Shown: positions 36,395-48,182 of the stretch, piece by piece
How positions within the stretch are numbered: the stretch's first letter is position 1
Layout: each line of letters opens with the position of its first letter
Source of the DNA: Arthrobacter sp. FW306-07-I
GTDB taxonomy: Bacteria > Actinomycetota > Actinomycetes > Actinomycetales > Micrococcaceae
DNA: 64,000 nucleotides
Assembly: GCF_021800405.1 (NCBI RefSeq)
Contig: NZ_CP084550.1
Location: forward strand, 1,860,001 to 1,924,000
Direction of reading: 5' to 3'
The notes under the pieces: model-generated
What the model was told of the DNA's origin: nothing
The model's input: only the letters and a program-made list of their open reading frames with translations
Database searches by the model: none
Translations under genes and position numbers: made by a program

Positions 36395-37957
36395 ATGCAG
36401 GACCTTGGAACCATCAGCCCGAGCCTTGAGGAATTCCGGGAACTCGCCGGCCACAGCCGTGTTATCCCCGTCAGGCTCAAGGTCCTGGCCGACGCCGAGA
36501 CCCCCATCGGCCTGTACCGGAAGCTGGCGCAGGGCCAGCCCGGCACGTTCCTCATGGAATCGGCGGCGGTGGGCGGAGCCTGGTCCCGCTACTCCTTCAT
36601 CGGCGCCAGGTCCCGCGCCACCCTGACCACCAAGGACGGCCAGGCGCACTGGCTGGGCGAGCCCCCGGCCGGTGTGCCGGTCAGCGGCAGCCCCGTGGAT
36701 GCCATCCGCGACACCATCGACGCCCTGCGTACCGACCGCTTCGAAGGACTGCCGCCCTTCACCTCCGGCCTGGTGGGCTTCCTTGGCTGGGAAACCGTCC
36801 GGCACTGGGAACGGCTGGTCAGCCCGCCCGAGGACGACCTGCAGCTGCCCGAAATGGCACTTAACCTGGTCACCGACATGGCTGTGCATGACAATGTGGA
36901 CGGCACGGTGCTGTTGATCGCCAACGCGATAAACTTCGACAACAGCTCCGAGCGGGTCGACGAGGCCTGGCACGACGCCGTGGCCCGGGTCAAGGAACTC
37001 CTGGCCAAGATCAGCGCGCCCGTGGTGCAGCCGGTCTCCGTGCTGGAGCCTGCGGCCCTGGACTTTGCCTCCAGCGTGCAGGAACGCTGGGATGAAGCCG
37101 AATACCTCGCAGCGCTGGACCGCGGCAAGGAAGCCATCGTGGACGGCGAGGTTTTCCAGGTGGTCATCTCGCGCCGGTTCGAGATGGAATGCAACGCGTC
37201 CGCACTGGACGTGTACCGCGTGCTGCGCAACACCAACCCCAGCCCGTACATGTACATCTTCAGCCTGGCCGACGCCGAGGGCCGGGAGTACTCCATCGTC
37301 GGGTCCTCCCCGGAAGCACTGGTGACGGTGACGGGCGAGGAAGTCATCACCCACCCCATCGCGGGCTCCCGTCCGCGCGGGAAGACCGTGGAAGCGGACA
37401 AGGCCCTGGCCGAGGAACTCCTGGCGGACCAGAAGGAACGCGCGGAGCACCTGATGCTGGTGGACCTCTCCCGCAACGACCTCTCCAAGGTCTGTGTTGC
37501 CGGTACCGTGGATGTCACCCAGTTCATGGAGGTGGAGCGCTTCAGCCACATCATGCACCTGGTGTCCACGGTGGTGGGCACGCTCTCCCCGCAGGCCAAG
37601 GCGTACGACGTCCTAAAGGCCACGTTCCCGGCCGGTACCCTTTCCGGGGCGCCGAAGCCGCGCGCCCTGCGGCTCCTTGACGAGCTGGAACCGCACCGCC
37701 GCGGCATCTACGGCGGGGTGGTGGGCTATTTGGACTTCGCCGGTGACATGGACATGGCCATCGCCATCCGGTCCGCCCTGATCCGGGAGGGGCGCGCGTA
37801 CGTCCAGGCCGGCGGCGGCATCGTGGCCGACTCCGTGAACCCCACAGAGGCCCTGGAAACCGTCAACAAGGCAGCCGCGCCGCTGCGTGCGGTGCACACG
37901 GCAGGCTCCCTGCACAACATCTCCGCGGAATCACTCCCCGGTGGGGCGGAGTCCTGA
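36395..37957 (+). CDS. trpE: Anthranilate synthase component I
   Basis: 520 residues. It makes anthranilate from chorismate with ammonia supplied by TrpG. LESAAVGGAWSRYSFIG-like N-terminal residues form the tryptophan feedback site. The chorismate domain (about 240-510) shows GEVFQVVISRRFE, GSSPEALV, HPIAGSRPRGKT, LVDLSRNDLSKV and FPAGTLSGAPKPRA. The ATG at 36395 gives MQDLGTISPS. No Trp-rich leader peptide was found upstream. trpG and trpD are absent from this cluster. Confidence 0.95.
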   Translation: MQDLGTISPSLEEFRELAGHSRVIPVRLKVLADAETPIGLYRKLAQGQPGTFLMESAAVGGAWSRYSFIGARSRATLTTKDGQAHWLGEPPAGVPVSGSPVDAIRDTIDALRTDRFEGLPPFTSGLVGFLGWETVRHWERLVSPPEDDLQLPEMALNLVTDMAVHDNVDGTVLLIANAINFDNSSERVDEAWHDAVARVKELLAKISAPVVQPVSVLEPAALDFASSVQERWDEAEYLAALDRGKEAIVDGEVFQVVISRRFEMECNASALDVYRVLRNTNPSPYMYIFSLADAEGREYSIVGSSPEALVTVTGEEVITHPIAGSRPRGKTVEADKALAEELLADQKERAEHLMLVDLSRNDLSKVCVAGTVDVTQFMEVERFSHIMHLVSTVVGTLSPQAKAYDVLKATFPAGTLSGAPKPRALRLLDELEPHRRGIYGGVVGYLDFAGDMDMAIAIRSALIREGRAYVQAGGGIVADSVNPTEALETVNKAAAPLRAVHTAGSLHNISAESLPGGAES

Positions 37958-38637
37958 TGCCCGGTTCCGGAGTAGCCGCAGGCCAGCCAGGTAAGGCAGG
38001 TAAGCCAGGCCAGGCAGGGAAGGCGGCCGAGTCCTCGAGGTCCCGGGCTGTGCCCGTGTGGGCGCGCAAGTCCAACGTGGTGCTGCTGATCACCGTCCTG
38101 GCCCTGGCCGCCTTCGGGACCACTACGCAGACCTGGATGACGGCCACACTCGACCCCAACCAGCTGGGCCAGGCGGCAGCAACCCAAAACGCGATCCAGG
38201 TGCAGGGCAGCAAGGCCGCCACCACCGTGACGGCCCTGGCCCTGGTGGCGCTGGCCGGCGGCCTCGCCGCGGCCATCGCCGGCAGGATCGCCCGCTGGGT
38301 CATCACCGCCATCATCCTTCTTGCTTCAGCCGGCGTGGTGACCGCCGCGGCCATGGTCCTGGCCGACCCCCTCGCCGCGGCGCAGGGAACCATCGCAGGC
38401 GCCACGGGCGTCTCAGGCAGCCAGGCCCACGTTGAGGTCACCGCCTTTCCTGTGCTCGCCGTCGTCGCCGGCTGCCTGCTGGCCCTGGCGGCCCTGTTGA
38501 TCCTGCCCGCGTCCCGCTACTGGAAGACGCGCACCAAATACGACGCCCCGGCCACCGCCGGCAGCGCTGCACCGGCCGGCCCGGTGGACGAGATTGACAG
38601 CTGGGACCGGCTTTCCCGGGGCGAGGACCCCACTTAA
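37957..38637 (+). CDS. Trp biosynthesis-associated membrane protein (TIGR02234)
   Basis: 226 residues with four hydrophobic segments (about 45-62, 92-108, 113-135, 165-187) and a polar, Gly/Lys-rich N-terminus. The short loop with TTTQTWMTATL after segment 1 matches the actinobacterial TIGR02234 family found in trp operons. The molecular role is unknown. The ATG shares a base with the trpE stop (TGATG), so translation is coupled. Confidence 0.8.
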   Translation: MPGSGVAAGQPGKAGKPGQAGKAAESSRSRAVPVWARKSNVVLLITVLALAAFGTTTQTWMTATLDPNQLGQAAATQNAIQVQGSKAATTVTALALVALAGGLAAAIAGRIARWVITAIILLASAGVVTAAAMVLADPLAAAQGTIAGATGVSGSQAHVEVTAFPVLAVVAGCLLALAALLILPASRYWKTRTKYDAPATAGSAAPAGPVDEIDSWDRLSRGEDPT

Positions 38638-38742
38638 GGCCGGGTTTGCCAGCGCCGGGCCGGGCGTTGAAGCCCGGCGGTACGCGGGCGGCAGTCAAAA
38701 AATGGCAGAATGTAAGCAGTATCCATCCTGAGGAGATTTTCC

Positions 38743-39030
38743 ATGAGCAAAGCACCTGCGTCCGTTTCCAAGTCAGGCACCCGCACGGTTGCCCCCGGCG
38801 CCATTGACCACAGCCAGGAACTGGGCCACGGCAACAGCCCGGCAGCCTGGACCTGCGTCATCGTCATGCTCGTAGGCGCACTCATCGCAGCCATCGCATT
38901 CGTCATCGCCAGCACCCCCATCTTCATCGGCGGTGCCGTCGTCATGGTCGTCGGCCTGATCCTCGGCTACATCATGCGCAAGGCAGGCTACGGCGTCGAA
39001 GGCAGCAAGCTGAAGAACTCCGGCCACTGA
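38743..39030 (+). CDS. HGxxPAAW family small membrane protein
   Basis: 95 residues, with the naming motif GHGNSPAAW near position 28-36 and two membrane helices (about 36-57 and 60-80). The family is regularly found between the TIGR02234 gene and trpC in actinobacteria; its function is unknown. GAGGAG lies about 9 bases before the ATG. The stop overlaps the trpC start (TGATG). Confidence 0.8.
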   Translation: MSKAPASVSKSGTRTVAPGAIDHSQELGHGNSPAAWTCVIVMLVGALIAAIAFVIASTPIFIGGAVVMVVGLILGYIMRKAGYGVEGSKLKNSGH

Positions 39031-39851
39031 TGGCGACTGTTCTCGATGACATCAACGCCGGTGTCAGGGAGGATATGGAGGCCAGGAAGCGGCTCGTTTC
39101 CTTGGCTGAGCTGAAGGACCTGGCCCAGGCCGCGGCACCTGCCCGCGACGCTTGGGCGGCTCTCGGCGGAAGCTCCCCAACCCGGGAACAGCTGAAGGTC
39201 ATTGCCGAAATCAAGCGCCGCAGCCCCTCCAAGGGCGATCTCGCCAGCATCGGAGATCCGGCGTCGCTCGCCCGGCAGTACGCCGACGGCGGTGCCTCCG
39301 TCATCAGCGTGCTCACCGAGCAGCGCCGCTTCAACGGGTCGCTGGCCGACCTGGACGCCGTTCGTGCCGCCGTCGACACCCCCTTGCTGCGCAAGGACTT
39401 CACCCTCGACGAGTACCAGATTTGGGAAGCCCGAGCCCATGGTGCCGACCTCATCCTCCTGATCGTGGCGGCCCTTTCCGACGCCCAGCTCGCCGAGTTC
39501 AGCGCCCTCAGCCACGAACTTGGCATGAACGTACTGGTGGAGACGCACACGGAAGAAGAGATCGAGCGTGCGGTCGCGGCCAAGGCGCGCATCATCGGCG
39601 TCAACGTGCGCAACCTGAAGACGCTCGACGTCGACCGTTCAGTTTTTGCCTCACTGGCGGGGAAGATCCCTGCTGAGGCCGTCGTGGTCGCAGAATCCGG
39701 CGTCCGTGACGCTGACGACGTCACGCATTACGCCGCCAGCGGGGCCAACGCCATACTGGTGGGCGAGGCGCTGGTAAGCCACGCGACCCCGCGCGAACGA
39801 ATCGCCGAGTTCACTGCCGCGGGCGCCGCCGCCATCGCGGCCCGCGCCTGA
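39030..39851 (+). CDS. trpC: Indole-3-glycerol phosphate synthase
   Basis: 273 residues, TIM barrel, converting CdRP to indole-3-glycerol phosphate. VIAEIKRRSPSKGDL carries the catalytic Lys; PLLRKDFTLDEYQIWEA, VNVRNLKTLDVD and VAESGV follow in order. It is a monofunctional enzyme, not fused to TrpF. It is translationally coupled to the small membrane protein upstream. Confidence 0.95.
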   Translation: MATVLDDINAGVREDMEARKRLVSLAELKDLAQAAAPARDAWAALGGSSPTREQLKVIAEIKRRSPSKGDLASIGDPASLARQYADGGASVISVLTEQRRFNGSLADLDAVRAAVDTPLLRKDFTLDEYQIWEARAHGADLILLIVAALSDAQLAEFSALSHELGMNVLVETHTEEEIERAVAAKARIIGVNVRNLKTLDVDRSVFASLAGKIPAEAVVVAESGVRDADDVTHYAASGANAILVGEALVSHATPRERIAEFTAAGAAAIAARA

Positions 39852-39902
39852 GGCACGCGAACCTGATCCTGTGGGGCCGCCAGCCGGCCGCGCAGGACCG
39901 CA

Positions 39903-39921
39903 CTCCGGCTCCACGCCGGAG
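39903..39921 (+). terminator. Hairpin between trpC and trpB
   Basis: CTCCGGC-TCCAC-GCCGGAG, about 40 bases before trpB, followed by CAGAAGACTTTTG. It may be a partial terminator or an RNA processing site separating trpC from trpBA. Confidence 0.35.
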
Positions 39922-39962
39922 CAGAAGACTTTTGACCGCCAACTTCGAAGAGGACAGGACTG

Positions 39963-41282
39963 ATGGCTCAAGCACCCTCAGGAAACGCTGACAACAACAC
40001 CGCGGAAGCATTCCTGCAGGGCGGATCCCTCCGCCACGCCCCGGGGCCGTACTTCGGCAACTACGGCGGGCGATGGATGCCGGAGTCCCTCATCGCCGCC
40101 CTGGACGAACTCGAAGAGACGTTCAACAAGGCCAAGGACGATCCCGAGTTCCGGGCCCAGATCGCGGACCTGAACAAGAACTACTCCGGCCGTCCGTCCC
40201 TGCTGACGGAAGCCAAGCGGTTCTCCCAGCACGCCGGTGGAGTGCGTGTGTTCCTCAAGCGCGAGGACCTGAACCACACCGGATCGCACAAGATCAACAA
40301 CGTCCTGGGCCAGACGCTGCTTGCCAAGCGCATGGGCAAGACGCGCATCATCGCTGAAACCGGCGCCGGCCAGCACGGTGTGGCCAGCGCCACGGCAGCC
40401 GCGCTGATGGGCATGGAATGCGTGGTGTACATGGGTGCCGAGGACTGCCGCCGGCAGGCGCTGAACGTTGCCCGCATGGAACTCCTCGGCGCCAAGGTCA
40501 TCCCCGTCACCAGCGGATCGCAGACCCTCAAGGACGCCATCAATGACGCCCTCCGTGACTGGGTGGCCAACGTCGCCAACACCCACTACCTGCTGGGGAC
40601 CGCGGCGGGCGCACACCCGTTCCCGGCCATGGTCCGGTACTTCCACGAGGTGATCGGCGAGGAAGCCCGAGCCCAGATCCTGGAACAGGAGGGGCGCCTT
40701 CCGGACGCCGTCTGCGCCTGCATCGGCGGCGGCTCCAACGCCATCGGCATTTTCCACGGCTTCCTGGACGATCCTTCCGTGAAGATCTACGGCTTCGAGG
40801 CCGGCGGCGAGGGCGTTGAAACCGGACGCCACGCCGCCACCATCACGCTGGGCAAGCCCGGCGTGCTGCACGGCGCCCGCTCCTACCTCATGCAGGACGA
40901 CGACGGGCAGACCATCGAGTCGCACTCCATCTCCGCCGGCCTGGACTACCCGGGCGTCGGCCCGGAGCACTCGTACCTGGCCGACATTGGCCGGGTCAGC
41001 TACGAGCCCATCACCGACAGCGAAGCGATGGAGTCCTTCCGCCTCCTGTGCCGCACCGAGGGCATCATCCCCGCCATCGAGTCCTCGCACGCGCTGGCAG
41101 GCGCCATCAAGGTGGGCCAGCGGCTTGCCGCCGAGGATCCTGCCGCCGCGGGCGACAAGATCGTCATCGTCAACCTGTCCGGGCGCGGTGACAAGGACGT
41201 GGCCACCGCCGCCGAATGGTTTGACCTGCTGGACAAGAATTCCGCCGAATCCGAGATCGGCAAAGAGGGGGAGCAGCTGTGA
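39963..41282 (+). CDS. trpB: Tryptophan synthase beta chain
   Basis: 439 residues. It condenses indole with serine using PLP. The PLP lysine is in [23 protein letters not shown] binds the serine carboxylate; [10 protein letters not shown] holds the phosphate; [10 protein letters not shown] is at the N-terminus. The ATG follows GAAGAGGACAGG. The stop overlaps the trpA GTG by four bases. Confidence 0.96.
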   Translation: MAQAPSGNADNNTAEAFLQGGSLRHAPGPYFGNYGGRWMPESLIAALDELEETFNKAKDDPEFRAQIADLNKNYSGRPSLLTEAKRFSQHAGGVRVFLKREDLNHTGSHKINNVLGQTLLAKRMGKTRIIAETGAGQHGVASATAAALMGMECVVYMGAEDCRRQALNVARMELLGAKVIPVTSGSQTLKDAINDALRDWVANVANTHYLLGTAAGAHPFPAMVRYFHEVIGEEARAQILEQEGRLPDAVCACIGGGSNAIGIFHGFLDDPSVKIYGFEAGGEGVETGRHAATITLGKPGVLHGARSYLMQDDDGQTIESHSISAGLDYPGVGPEHSYLADIGRVSYEPITDSEAMESFRLLCRTEGIIPAIESSHALAGAIKVGQRLAAEDPAAAGDKIVIVNLSGRGDKDVATAAEWFDLLDKNSAESEIGKEGEQL

Positions 41283-42145
41283 GCAGCGCAGAGATCAACG
41301 GCACGGCAGGAACGGCCAACCCGGCACCAGGCACCAGCAAAGCTGCTGCCGCCATCGACAGGGCACGCGACCAGGGCCGCGCCGCCCTCATCGCCTACCT
41401 GCCCGCCGGCTACCCCAGCGTTGAGGAATCCATCACCGCCGGCATCGCAGCGGCCCGGAACGGCGCCGACCTGATCGAGATCGGCATTCCGTACTCGGAT
41501 CCCGTCATGGACGGCCAGGTCATCCAGGCCGCCACCACGGAGGCGCTTGCCAAGGGCTTCCACGTCAGCCAGGTGTTCGACGTGGTTGCCGGCATCACCA
41601 GCCAAACCGACGCCGCCGTCCTGGTCATGACCTACTGGAACCCCGTGGTCCGCATGGGTGTGGATGAATTCTCGCGCCGGCTGGCCGAAGCCGGGGGAGC
41701 GGGGCTCATCACCCCGGACCTCATTCCTGACGAGGCCGCCGAATGGATGGCAGCCTCGGACAAGTACGGCCTGGACCGTGTGTTCCTCGTTGCCCCGTCG
41801 TCCACCCCGGAGCGCATGCAGCGCACCGTGGACGCGAGCCGTGGCTTCGTTTACGCCGTCTCCATCATGGGCGTCACAGGTGCCCGTACGTCCGTGAGCA
41901 GTGCCGCCAAGGATGTTGTCGCCGCAGCACATGGTGCCGGCGCGGAACGTGTCTGCGTAGGCCTGGGTGTGTCCAATGCCGACCAGGTGCGCGAGATTGC
42001 CGCCTACGCAGAAGGCGTCATCGTGGGCACCGCCCTGGTGAAGACCCTGGGCGACGGCGGCGTGGACGCAGTTGCCACCCTCACCAAGGACCTCAGCACC
42101 GGCCTGGCGAAGGTCAACGGGGCCACGCAGGAAAGCGGGGCCTAG
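41279..42145 (+). CDS. trpA: Tryptophan synthase alpha chain
   Basis: 288 residues, TIM barrel, cleaving indole-3-glycerol phosphate to indole, which passes to TrpB. The two catalytic acids are in [15 protein letters not shown] and the FITxGDP-like region [22 protein letters not shown] and [11 protein letters not shown] bind phosphate. The first 25 residues are a polar extension. It starts with GTG within the trpB end. lgt follows after three bases. Confidence 0.95.
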   Translation: MSSAEINGTAGTANPAPGTSKAAAAIDRARDQGRAALIAYLPAGYPSVEESITAGIAAARNGADLIEIGIPYSDPVMDGQVIQAATTEALAKGFHVSQVFDVVAGITSQTDAAVLVMTYWNPVVRMGVDEFSRRLAEAGGAGLITPDLIPDEAAEWMAASDKYGLDRVFLVAPSSTPERMQRTVDASRGFVYAVSIMGVTGARTSVSSAAKDVVAAAHGAGAERVCVGLGVSNADQVREIAAYAEGVIVGTALVKTLGDGGVDAVATLTKDLSTGLAKVNGATQESGA

Positions 42146-42148
42146 TCC

Positions 42149-43315
42149 ATGGAGGCACTCCTTCAGGCAACCGCACTGGCTCCCGCCCTGGTTCCGGCGA
42201 GCATCCCCAGCCCGGACTGGTCCGGTTTCGACATCCCCCTGCCATGGGGCAGCCTGCGGATCCACGCCTACGCGCTGTGCATCCTGGCCGGAATCATCGT
42301 TGGCCTGTGGTTGACCTCCGTGCGGTGGGCCAAGCGCGGCGCCCCTGAAGGCAGTGTCTGGGACATCGTTATCTGGGCCATCCCCTTTGGCATCATCGGC
42401 GGCCGCCTCTACCACGTGGTCTCATCGCCGGACGCCTACTTCGGACCCGGCTTTGACGGCACCGGTGACCTCTCCCTGATCCCGCAAATCCAGCGCGGCG
42501 GGCTGGGAATCTGGGGCGCCGTCGTCCTCGGGGCCGTCGGCGCCTGGATTGGCTGCCGCCGCAGCGGGGTCAAGCTGAGTGCCTTCGTTGACGCCGCGGC
42601 ACCCGGGCTGCTCCTGGCCCAGGCCATCGGCCGGTGGGGCAACTACTTCAACCAGGAACTCTTCGGCGGACCCACCACCCTGCCGTGGGGCCTGCAGATC
42701 GACCCCAACAACCCCAACTTTCCCGCAGGCATGCCTGCAGACACCCTGTTCCACCCCACCTTCCTTTACGAGTCGCTGTGGAACCTGGCCGGCGTACTGA
42801 TCCTGCTCGCCCTGGACCGGCGCTTCCACTTCCGCCGGAGCCGGCTCTTCTGGCTGTACGCCATGTACTACACCCTGGGCCGTGTCTGGATCGAAGCCAT
42901 GCGCATCGATGACGCAGAGCAGATCAGCATCTTTGGCATCACCACACGGCTCAACGTGTGGACCAGCATCTTCGTCTTCCTCGCGGCACTGATCGCCTTC
43001 ATTCTCCTGGGCCTCAAGGGCCGCCCCGATCCGGACACCGTCTATCTGCCCGGCCATGAACCGGAGAGGTCCGTGGAAGCCTCCACGGACTCAGGCGCCA
43101 GTCATGAAGTCCGTGATACGGACCGCGGTGTCTCAGATAGTGATTCGCGTGGTAATCTCCCTGATAACCACAGCGGTTCCAGGCATGCTTCCGACCCCAC
43201 GGAAGACGCCGCGGCGGCACCGGAAGGCTCAAAGCCCGGAACGGATGCCACCGCTGCCGGACACTCCGGCAGCACAGCCACCGGACCCGCGTCGGAGGCA
43301 GGCACCGTCAAGTAG
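42149..43315 (+). CDS. lgt: Prolipoprotein diacylglyceryl transferase
   Basis: 388 residues. Lgt attaches a diacylglyceryl group to the lipobox Cys of prolipoproteins in the membrane. Seven hydrophobic segments lie between about 35 and 290. The signature GRWGNYFNQELFGGPT contains the essential Arg, Asn and Glu; IIGGRLYHVV is also conserved. Residues about 300-388 form a long, acidic, Ser/Asp/Gly-rich cytoplasmic tail that is not needed for catalysis in short homologs. Co-transcription with trp genes is common in actinobacteria. Confidence 0.93.
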   Translation: MEALLQATALAPALVPASIPSPDWSGFDIPLPWGSLRIHAYALCILAGIIVGLWLTSVRWAKRGAPEGSVWDIVIWAIPFGIIGGRLYHVVSSPDAYFGPGFDGTGDLSLIPQIQRGGLGIWGAVVLGAVGAWIGCRRSGVKLSAFVDAAAPGLLLAQAIGRWGNYFNQELFGGPTTLPWGLQIDPNNPNFPAGMPADTLFHPTFLYESLWNLAGVLILLALDRRFHFRRSRLFWLYAMYYTLGRVWIEAMRIDDAEQISIFGITTRLNVWTSIFVFLAALIAFILLGLKGRPDPDTVYLPGHEPERSVEASTDSGASHEVRDTDRGVSDSDSRGNLPDNHSGSRHASDPTEDAAAAPEGSKPGTDATAAGHSGSTATGPASEAGTVK

Positions 43316-43469
43316 GGCGCCGGCCAGGCAGGGCAGCAGAGCCACCGCTCGAAGGGCCCGAAGAACCACAACGTCGTGGCATGGGGCAGTCCGGACAGCC
43401 AGTAATGGCCACCGGTGCTGCCCTGGGCAGGGGCCTGCGTAACCTTTAGTTCCGCAGGCCGCGCTGACC

Positions 43470-43475
43470 TACAAT
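43470..43475 (+). promoter_or_regulatory. Likely -10 of the gltB-gltD promoter
   Basis: TACAAT, about 100 bases before the gltB ATG in the 261-base gap after lgt. The -35 (TAGTTC, 17 bases upstream) is weak. The rest of the gap has no credible gene. Repeated GGCAGCA/TGCTGCC words could pair across 80 bases. Confidence 0.4.
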
Positions 43476-43576
43476 TTCCAGTAATCAACACTTTGTTGTG
43501 CCCATCGCAGCGGCGCCGACGAGTGGGGCCAACGGTGTCCCTTCCATACGCACGATCAGGAGGAAGGACGTCTCCC

Positions 43577-46500
43577 ATGACCCAAACTCTTAACACTCCC
43601 AGCTGGTCCGAACCGGACCAGCCTGAGACTGCACTGTCGCCGTTCAAGCGCTTCGCAGCCATGCCGGAAGCCGCCGGGCTGTACAACCCGGAGCAGGAGA
43701 AGGACGCCTGCGGGCTTGCGATTATCGCGACGCTGCGCGGCGAACCCGGGTACGACATCGTCGACGCCGCGCTGACTGCGCTTCGCAACCTCGAGCACCG
43801 TGGCGCCGTGGGTGCCGACGAGGGCACCGGCGACGGCGCAGGCCTGCTCATGCAGATTCCGGACGAGTTCTTCCGGGCCGTCACGGAGTTCGAACTGCCG
43901 GCCCCCGGCCAGTACGTGGCCGGCACCGCCTTCCTGCCTGCCGAGCAGCGGGAAGCCGACGCCGCCAAGGCCGGTATCGAGGGCCTGGCTGCCGATGAGG
44001 GCCTGAAGGTCCTCGGGTGGCGTGAAGTGCCCATCGTTGCCGATCTGGTCGGTGCCATGGCCCGCGCCTGCATGCCCTACTTCTCCCAGCCCTTCCTGGC
44101 ATCGGCCAACGGTGAGGAACTGGACCGCAACGAGCTGGACTCCCGTGCGTGGCGGATCCGCAAGCGGGCCCAGAACAAGTTCGGCGTGTACTTCCCGTCG
44201 CTGTCCTCCCGGACCATCGTCTACAAGGGCATGCTCACCACCGCCCAGCTGGAGCCGTTCTACCCGGACCTCTCCGACAAGCGGTTCAAGACCAAGCTGG
44301 CGATCGTGCACTCGCGCTTCTCCACGAACACCTTCCCGTCGTGGCCGCTGGCGCAGCCGTTCCGCACCATCGCCCACAACGGTGAGATCAACACCGTCAA
44401 GGGCAACCGGAACTGGATGCGGGCCCGCCAGTCACAGCTCGCCAACCCGCTGCTGGGTGACTCGCCGGAAGAGCTGTACCCCATCTGCACCCCCGGCGCC
44501 TCCGACTCCGCGTCCTTTGACGAAGTTGCGGAGCTGCTCTGGCTCTCCGGCCGCCCCATCACGCACTCGATCATGATGATGATCCCCGAGGCCTGGGAAA
44601 ACCACGCCACCATGGATCCGGCCCGGCGCGCTTTCTACGAGTACCACTCGCTGCTCATGGAACCGTGGGACGGCCCCGCCGCAGTCTCCTTCACCGACGG
44701 CAACCTGGTCGGCGCCACCCTTGACCGCAACGGCCTGCGCCCCGGCCGCTTCTGGATCACCGAGGACGGCCTGATCGTCTTCGCCTCCGAGGTGGGCGTG
44801 ATCGACGTCGAACCCTCCAAGGTGGTCAAGAAGGGCCGCGTGTCCCCGGGCAAGATGTTCCTGGTGGACACCGAGGCCGGCCGCATCATCGACGACGAAG
44901 AGGTCAAGGCCGAGGTAGCCGCGGCGAACCCGTGGGCCGAGTGGGTCAAGGACAACCTGATCGATCTCAACGACCTGCCCGAACGTGAGCACGTGGTGCA
45001 CACGGCTGCGTCCGTGAACATCCGCCAGCGCACCTTCGGCTACACCACCGAGGAACTGAAGATCCTGCTGGGCCCGATGGCCCGCACCGGTGCCGAGCCC
45101 CTTGGCGCCATGGGCTCCGACACTCCCGTGGCCGTGCTGTCCAAGCGCCCGCGCCTGCTGTTCGACTACTTCGTGCAGTCCTTCGCGCAGGTCACCAACC
45201 CGCCGCTGGACGCCATCCGCGAAGAACTGGTCACCTCGCTCACCTGCGCCATCGGACCCAATGGCAACCTCCTGGACACCAAGCAGGTCCGCCAGCCGCA
45301 GGTCCAGCTGCCGTTCCCTGTGATCAACAACGACCAGCTTGCCAAGATCGCCAACATCGAGGACGCCGACGGCAACCGCGTGGCCATGAAGGTCCGCGGC
45401 CTGTACCGGCCCGAAGGCGGCGAAAACGCGCTGCGTGCACGGCTCACGGAAATCTGCGAGCAGGTTTCCGGCGCCATCAACCGCGGCGTGCAGTACATCG
45501 TGCTCTCCGACCGTGACTCCAACGCCCAGTGGGCGCCCATCCCGTCGCTGCTGCTGGTCAGCGCCGTGCACCACCACCTGCTGCGCAGCGCCAACCGCAC
45601 CAAGACCGCCCTTGTGGTTGAAGCCGGTGACGTCCGCGAAACGCACCACGTGGCCGTGCTCATCGGCTACGGCGCCTCCGCCGTCAACCCGTACCTGGCC
45701 ATGGAATCCGTGGAGCAGCTGATCGCCGCCGGTGACGTCACCGGCGTGACCCCGCAGGACGGCGTCTACAACCTGATCAAGGGCCTGGGCAAGGGCGTCC
45801 TGAAGATCATGTCCAAGATGGGCATCTCCACCGTGGCCTCATACACCGGAGCCCAGACCTTCGAGGCATTGGGCCTGGGCCAGGAACTGGTGGACGAATT
45901 CTTCGCCGGTACCCACTCCCAGCTTGGGGGCGTCGGCCTGGACGTCATCGCAGCCGAGGTTTCCGCGCGCCACCAGATGGCCTACCCGGACGGCGGCATC
46001 GAGCAGCCGCACCGCCCCCTGCTGGGTGGCGGCGAGTACCAGTGGCGCCGCGACGGCGAACCCCACCTCTTCAACCCGGAGACCGTCTTCCGGCTGCAGC
46101 ACGCGACGCGTGAGCGCCGCTACGACATCTTCAAGTCGTACACGAAGGGCGTGGACGACCAGTCCACCAACCTGATGACCCTCCGCGGCCTCCTCAAGTT
46201 CAAGAACGAGCGCCCCTCTGTTCCCCTTGAGGAAGTGGAGCCGGTCTCCAGCATCGTCAAGCGGTTCTCCACTGGTGCGATGAGCTATGGCTCCATCTCG
46301 CAGGAGGCACACGAGACGCTGGCCATCGCCATGAACCAGCTGGGCGGCAAGTCCAACACCGGTGAAGGCGGCGAGGATGTTGAGCGCCTGCTGGATCCGA
46401 AGCGCCGCTCCGCGGTCAAGCAGATCGCGTCCGGCCGGTTCGGTGTCACCAGCCTCTACCTGACCAACGCCGACGACATCCAGATCAAGATGGCGCAGGG

Positions 46501-48182
46501 TGCCAAGCCCGGCGAAGGCGGCCAGCTGATGGCCCAGAAGGTCTACCCGTGGGTGGCCCGGACGCGGCACTCGACCCCCGGCGTCGGGCTCATCTCCCCG
46601 CCGCCGCACCACGACATCTACTCCATCGAGGACCTCGCGCAGCTCATCTACGATGCCAAGCGCGCCAACCCCTCGGCGCGGGTGCATGTGAAGCTGGTGT
46701 CGGAAGTCGGGATCGGCACCGTGGCGTCCGGCGTGACCAAGGCGAAGGCCGACGTCGTACTTGTCTCCGGACATGACGGCGGCACCGGCGCCTCGCCGCT
46801 GAACTCGCTCAAGCACGCCGGTGTTCCCTGGGAGCTGGGCCTGGCCGAGACGCAGCAGACGCTGATGCTCAACGGCCTGCGCGACCGCGTGGTGGTGCAG
46901 GTGGATGGCCAGCTCAAGACCGGCCGCGACGTTGTCATTGCTGCCCTGCTGGGCGGCGAGGAGTTCGGCTTCGCTACCGCCCCGCTGGTGGTGGAAGGCT
47001 GCATCATGATGCGCGTCTGCCACCTGGACACCTGCCCCGTAGGTGTTGCCACGCAGAACCCCGAGCTGCGTGCACGCTTCAGTGGCAAGCCCGAGTTCGT
47101 GGTCAACTTCTTCGAATTCCTTGCTGAGGAAGTCCGGGAGATCCTGGCAGAGCTCGGTTTCCGCAGCCTCGAGGAGGCGATCGGCCACGCCGAGGTGCTG
47201 GACACCCGCGAAGCGGTCAACCACTGGAAGGCCGACGGGCTGGACCTGGACCCGATCCTGCACGGCCTGGAGTTCGACGACGACGCGCCGCTGCGCAACA
47301 TGACCGGCCAGAACCACGAGCTGGACAAGCACTTCGACCAGCGCCTGATCACCATGGCCACCGAGGCGCTGACGGACCGCAGCCCGGTGAAGATCACCGT
47401 CGACGTCATCAACACCGACCGTTCGGTGGGCACCATGCTGGGCCACGTTGTCACCAAGACCTTTGGTACCGACGTCCTTGCCACGGACACCATCGACGTC
47501 ACGCTGAACGGCACCGCCGGCCAGTCCCTGGGCGCCTTCCTGCCCGCGGGCATCACCCTGCGGTTGTTCGGTGACTCCAACGACTACGTGGGCAAGGGCC
47601 TGTCCGGTGGCCGGATCATCGTCCGACCGGACCGCACCAACGTTTTCAAGGCGGAGACCAACGTGATCGCCGGGAACGTGATCGGCTACGGCGCCACCAG
47701 CGGCGAGCTGTTCCTGCGCGGCCAGGTGGGCGAACGCTTCCTGGTCCGCAACTCCGGTGCCACCGCCGTCGTCGAAGGCATTGGTGACCACGGCTGCGAA
47801 TACATGACCGGCGGCCAGACGCTGATCATCGGACGCACGGGCCGCAACTTCGGCGCCGGCATGTCCGGCGGAACCGCGTACGTCCTGGACCTGCGGACCA
47901 CCCGCGTCAACAAGCAGGCACTGGAATCCGGTGAGCTGCAGCTGCGCGAGCTGGACGCCGAGGACCGCGACATTGTCCACGGCCTGCTGGTCAAGCACGT
48001 GGAAGAAACTGACTCCCAGCTGGCTGCGCGCCTCCTCGAGAATTTCGACGACACCGCTGCCCGCATCACCAAGGTGCTGCCGCGCGATTACGCGGCCGTG
48101 CTGCAAACCCGCCTCGACGCCATTGAAGAGGGCCTTGACCCCGACGGCGAAGAAGTATGGTCCCGAATCCTGGAGGTTACCG

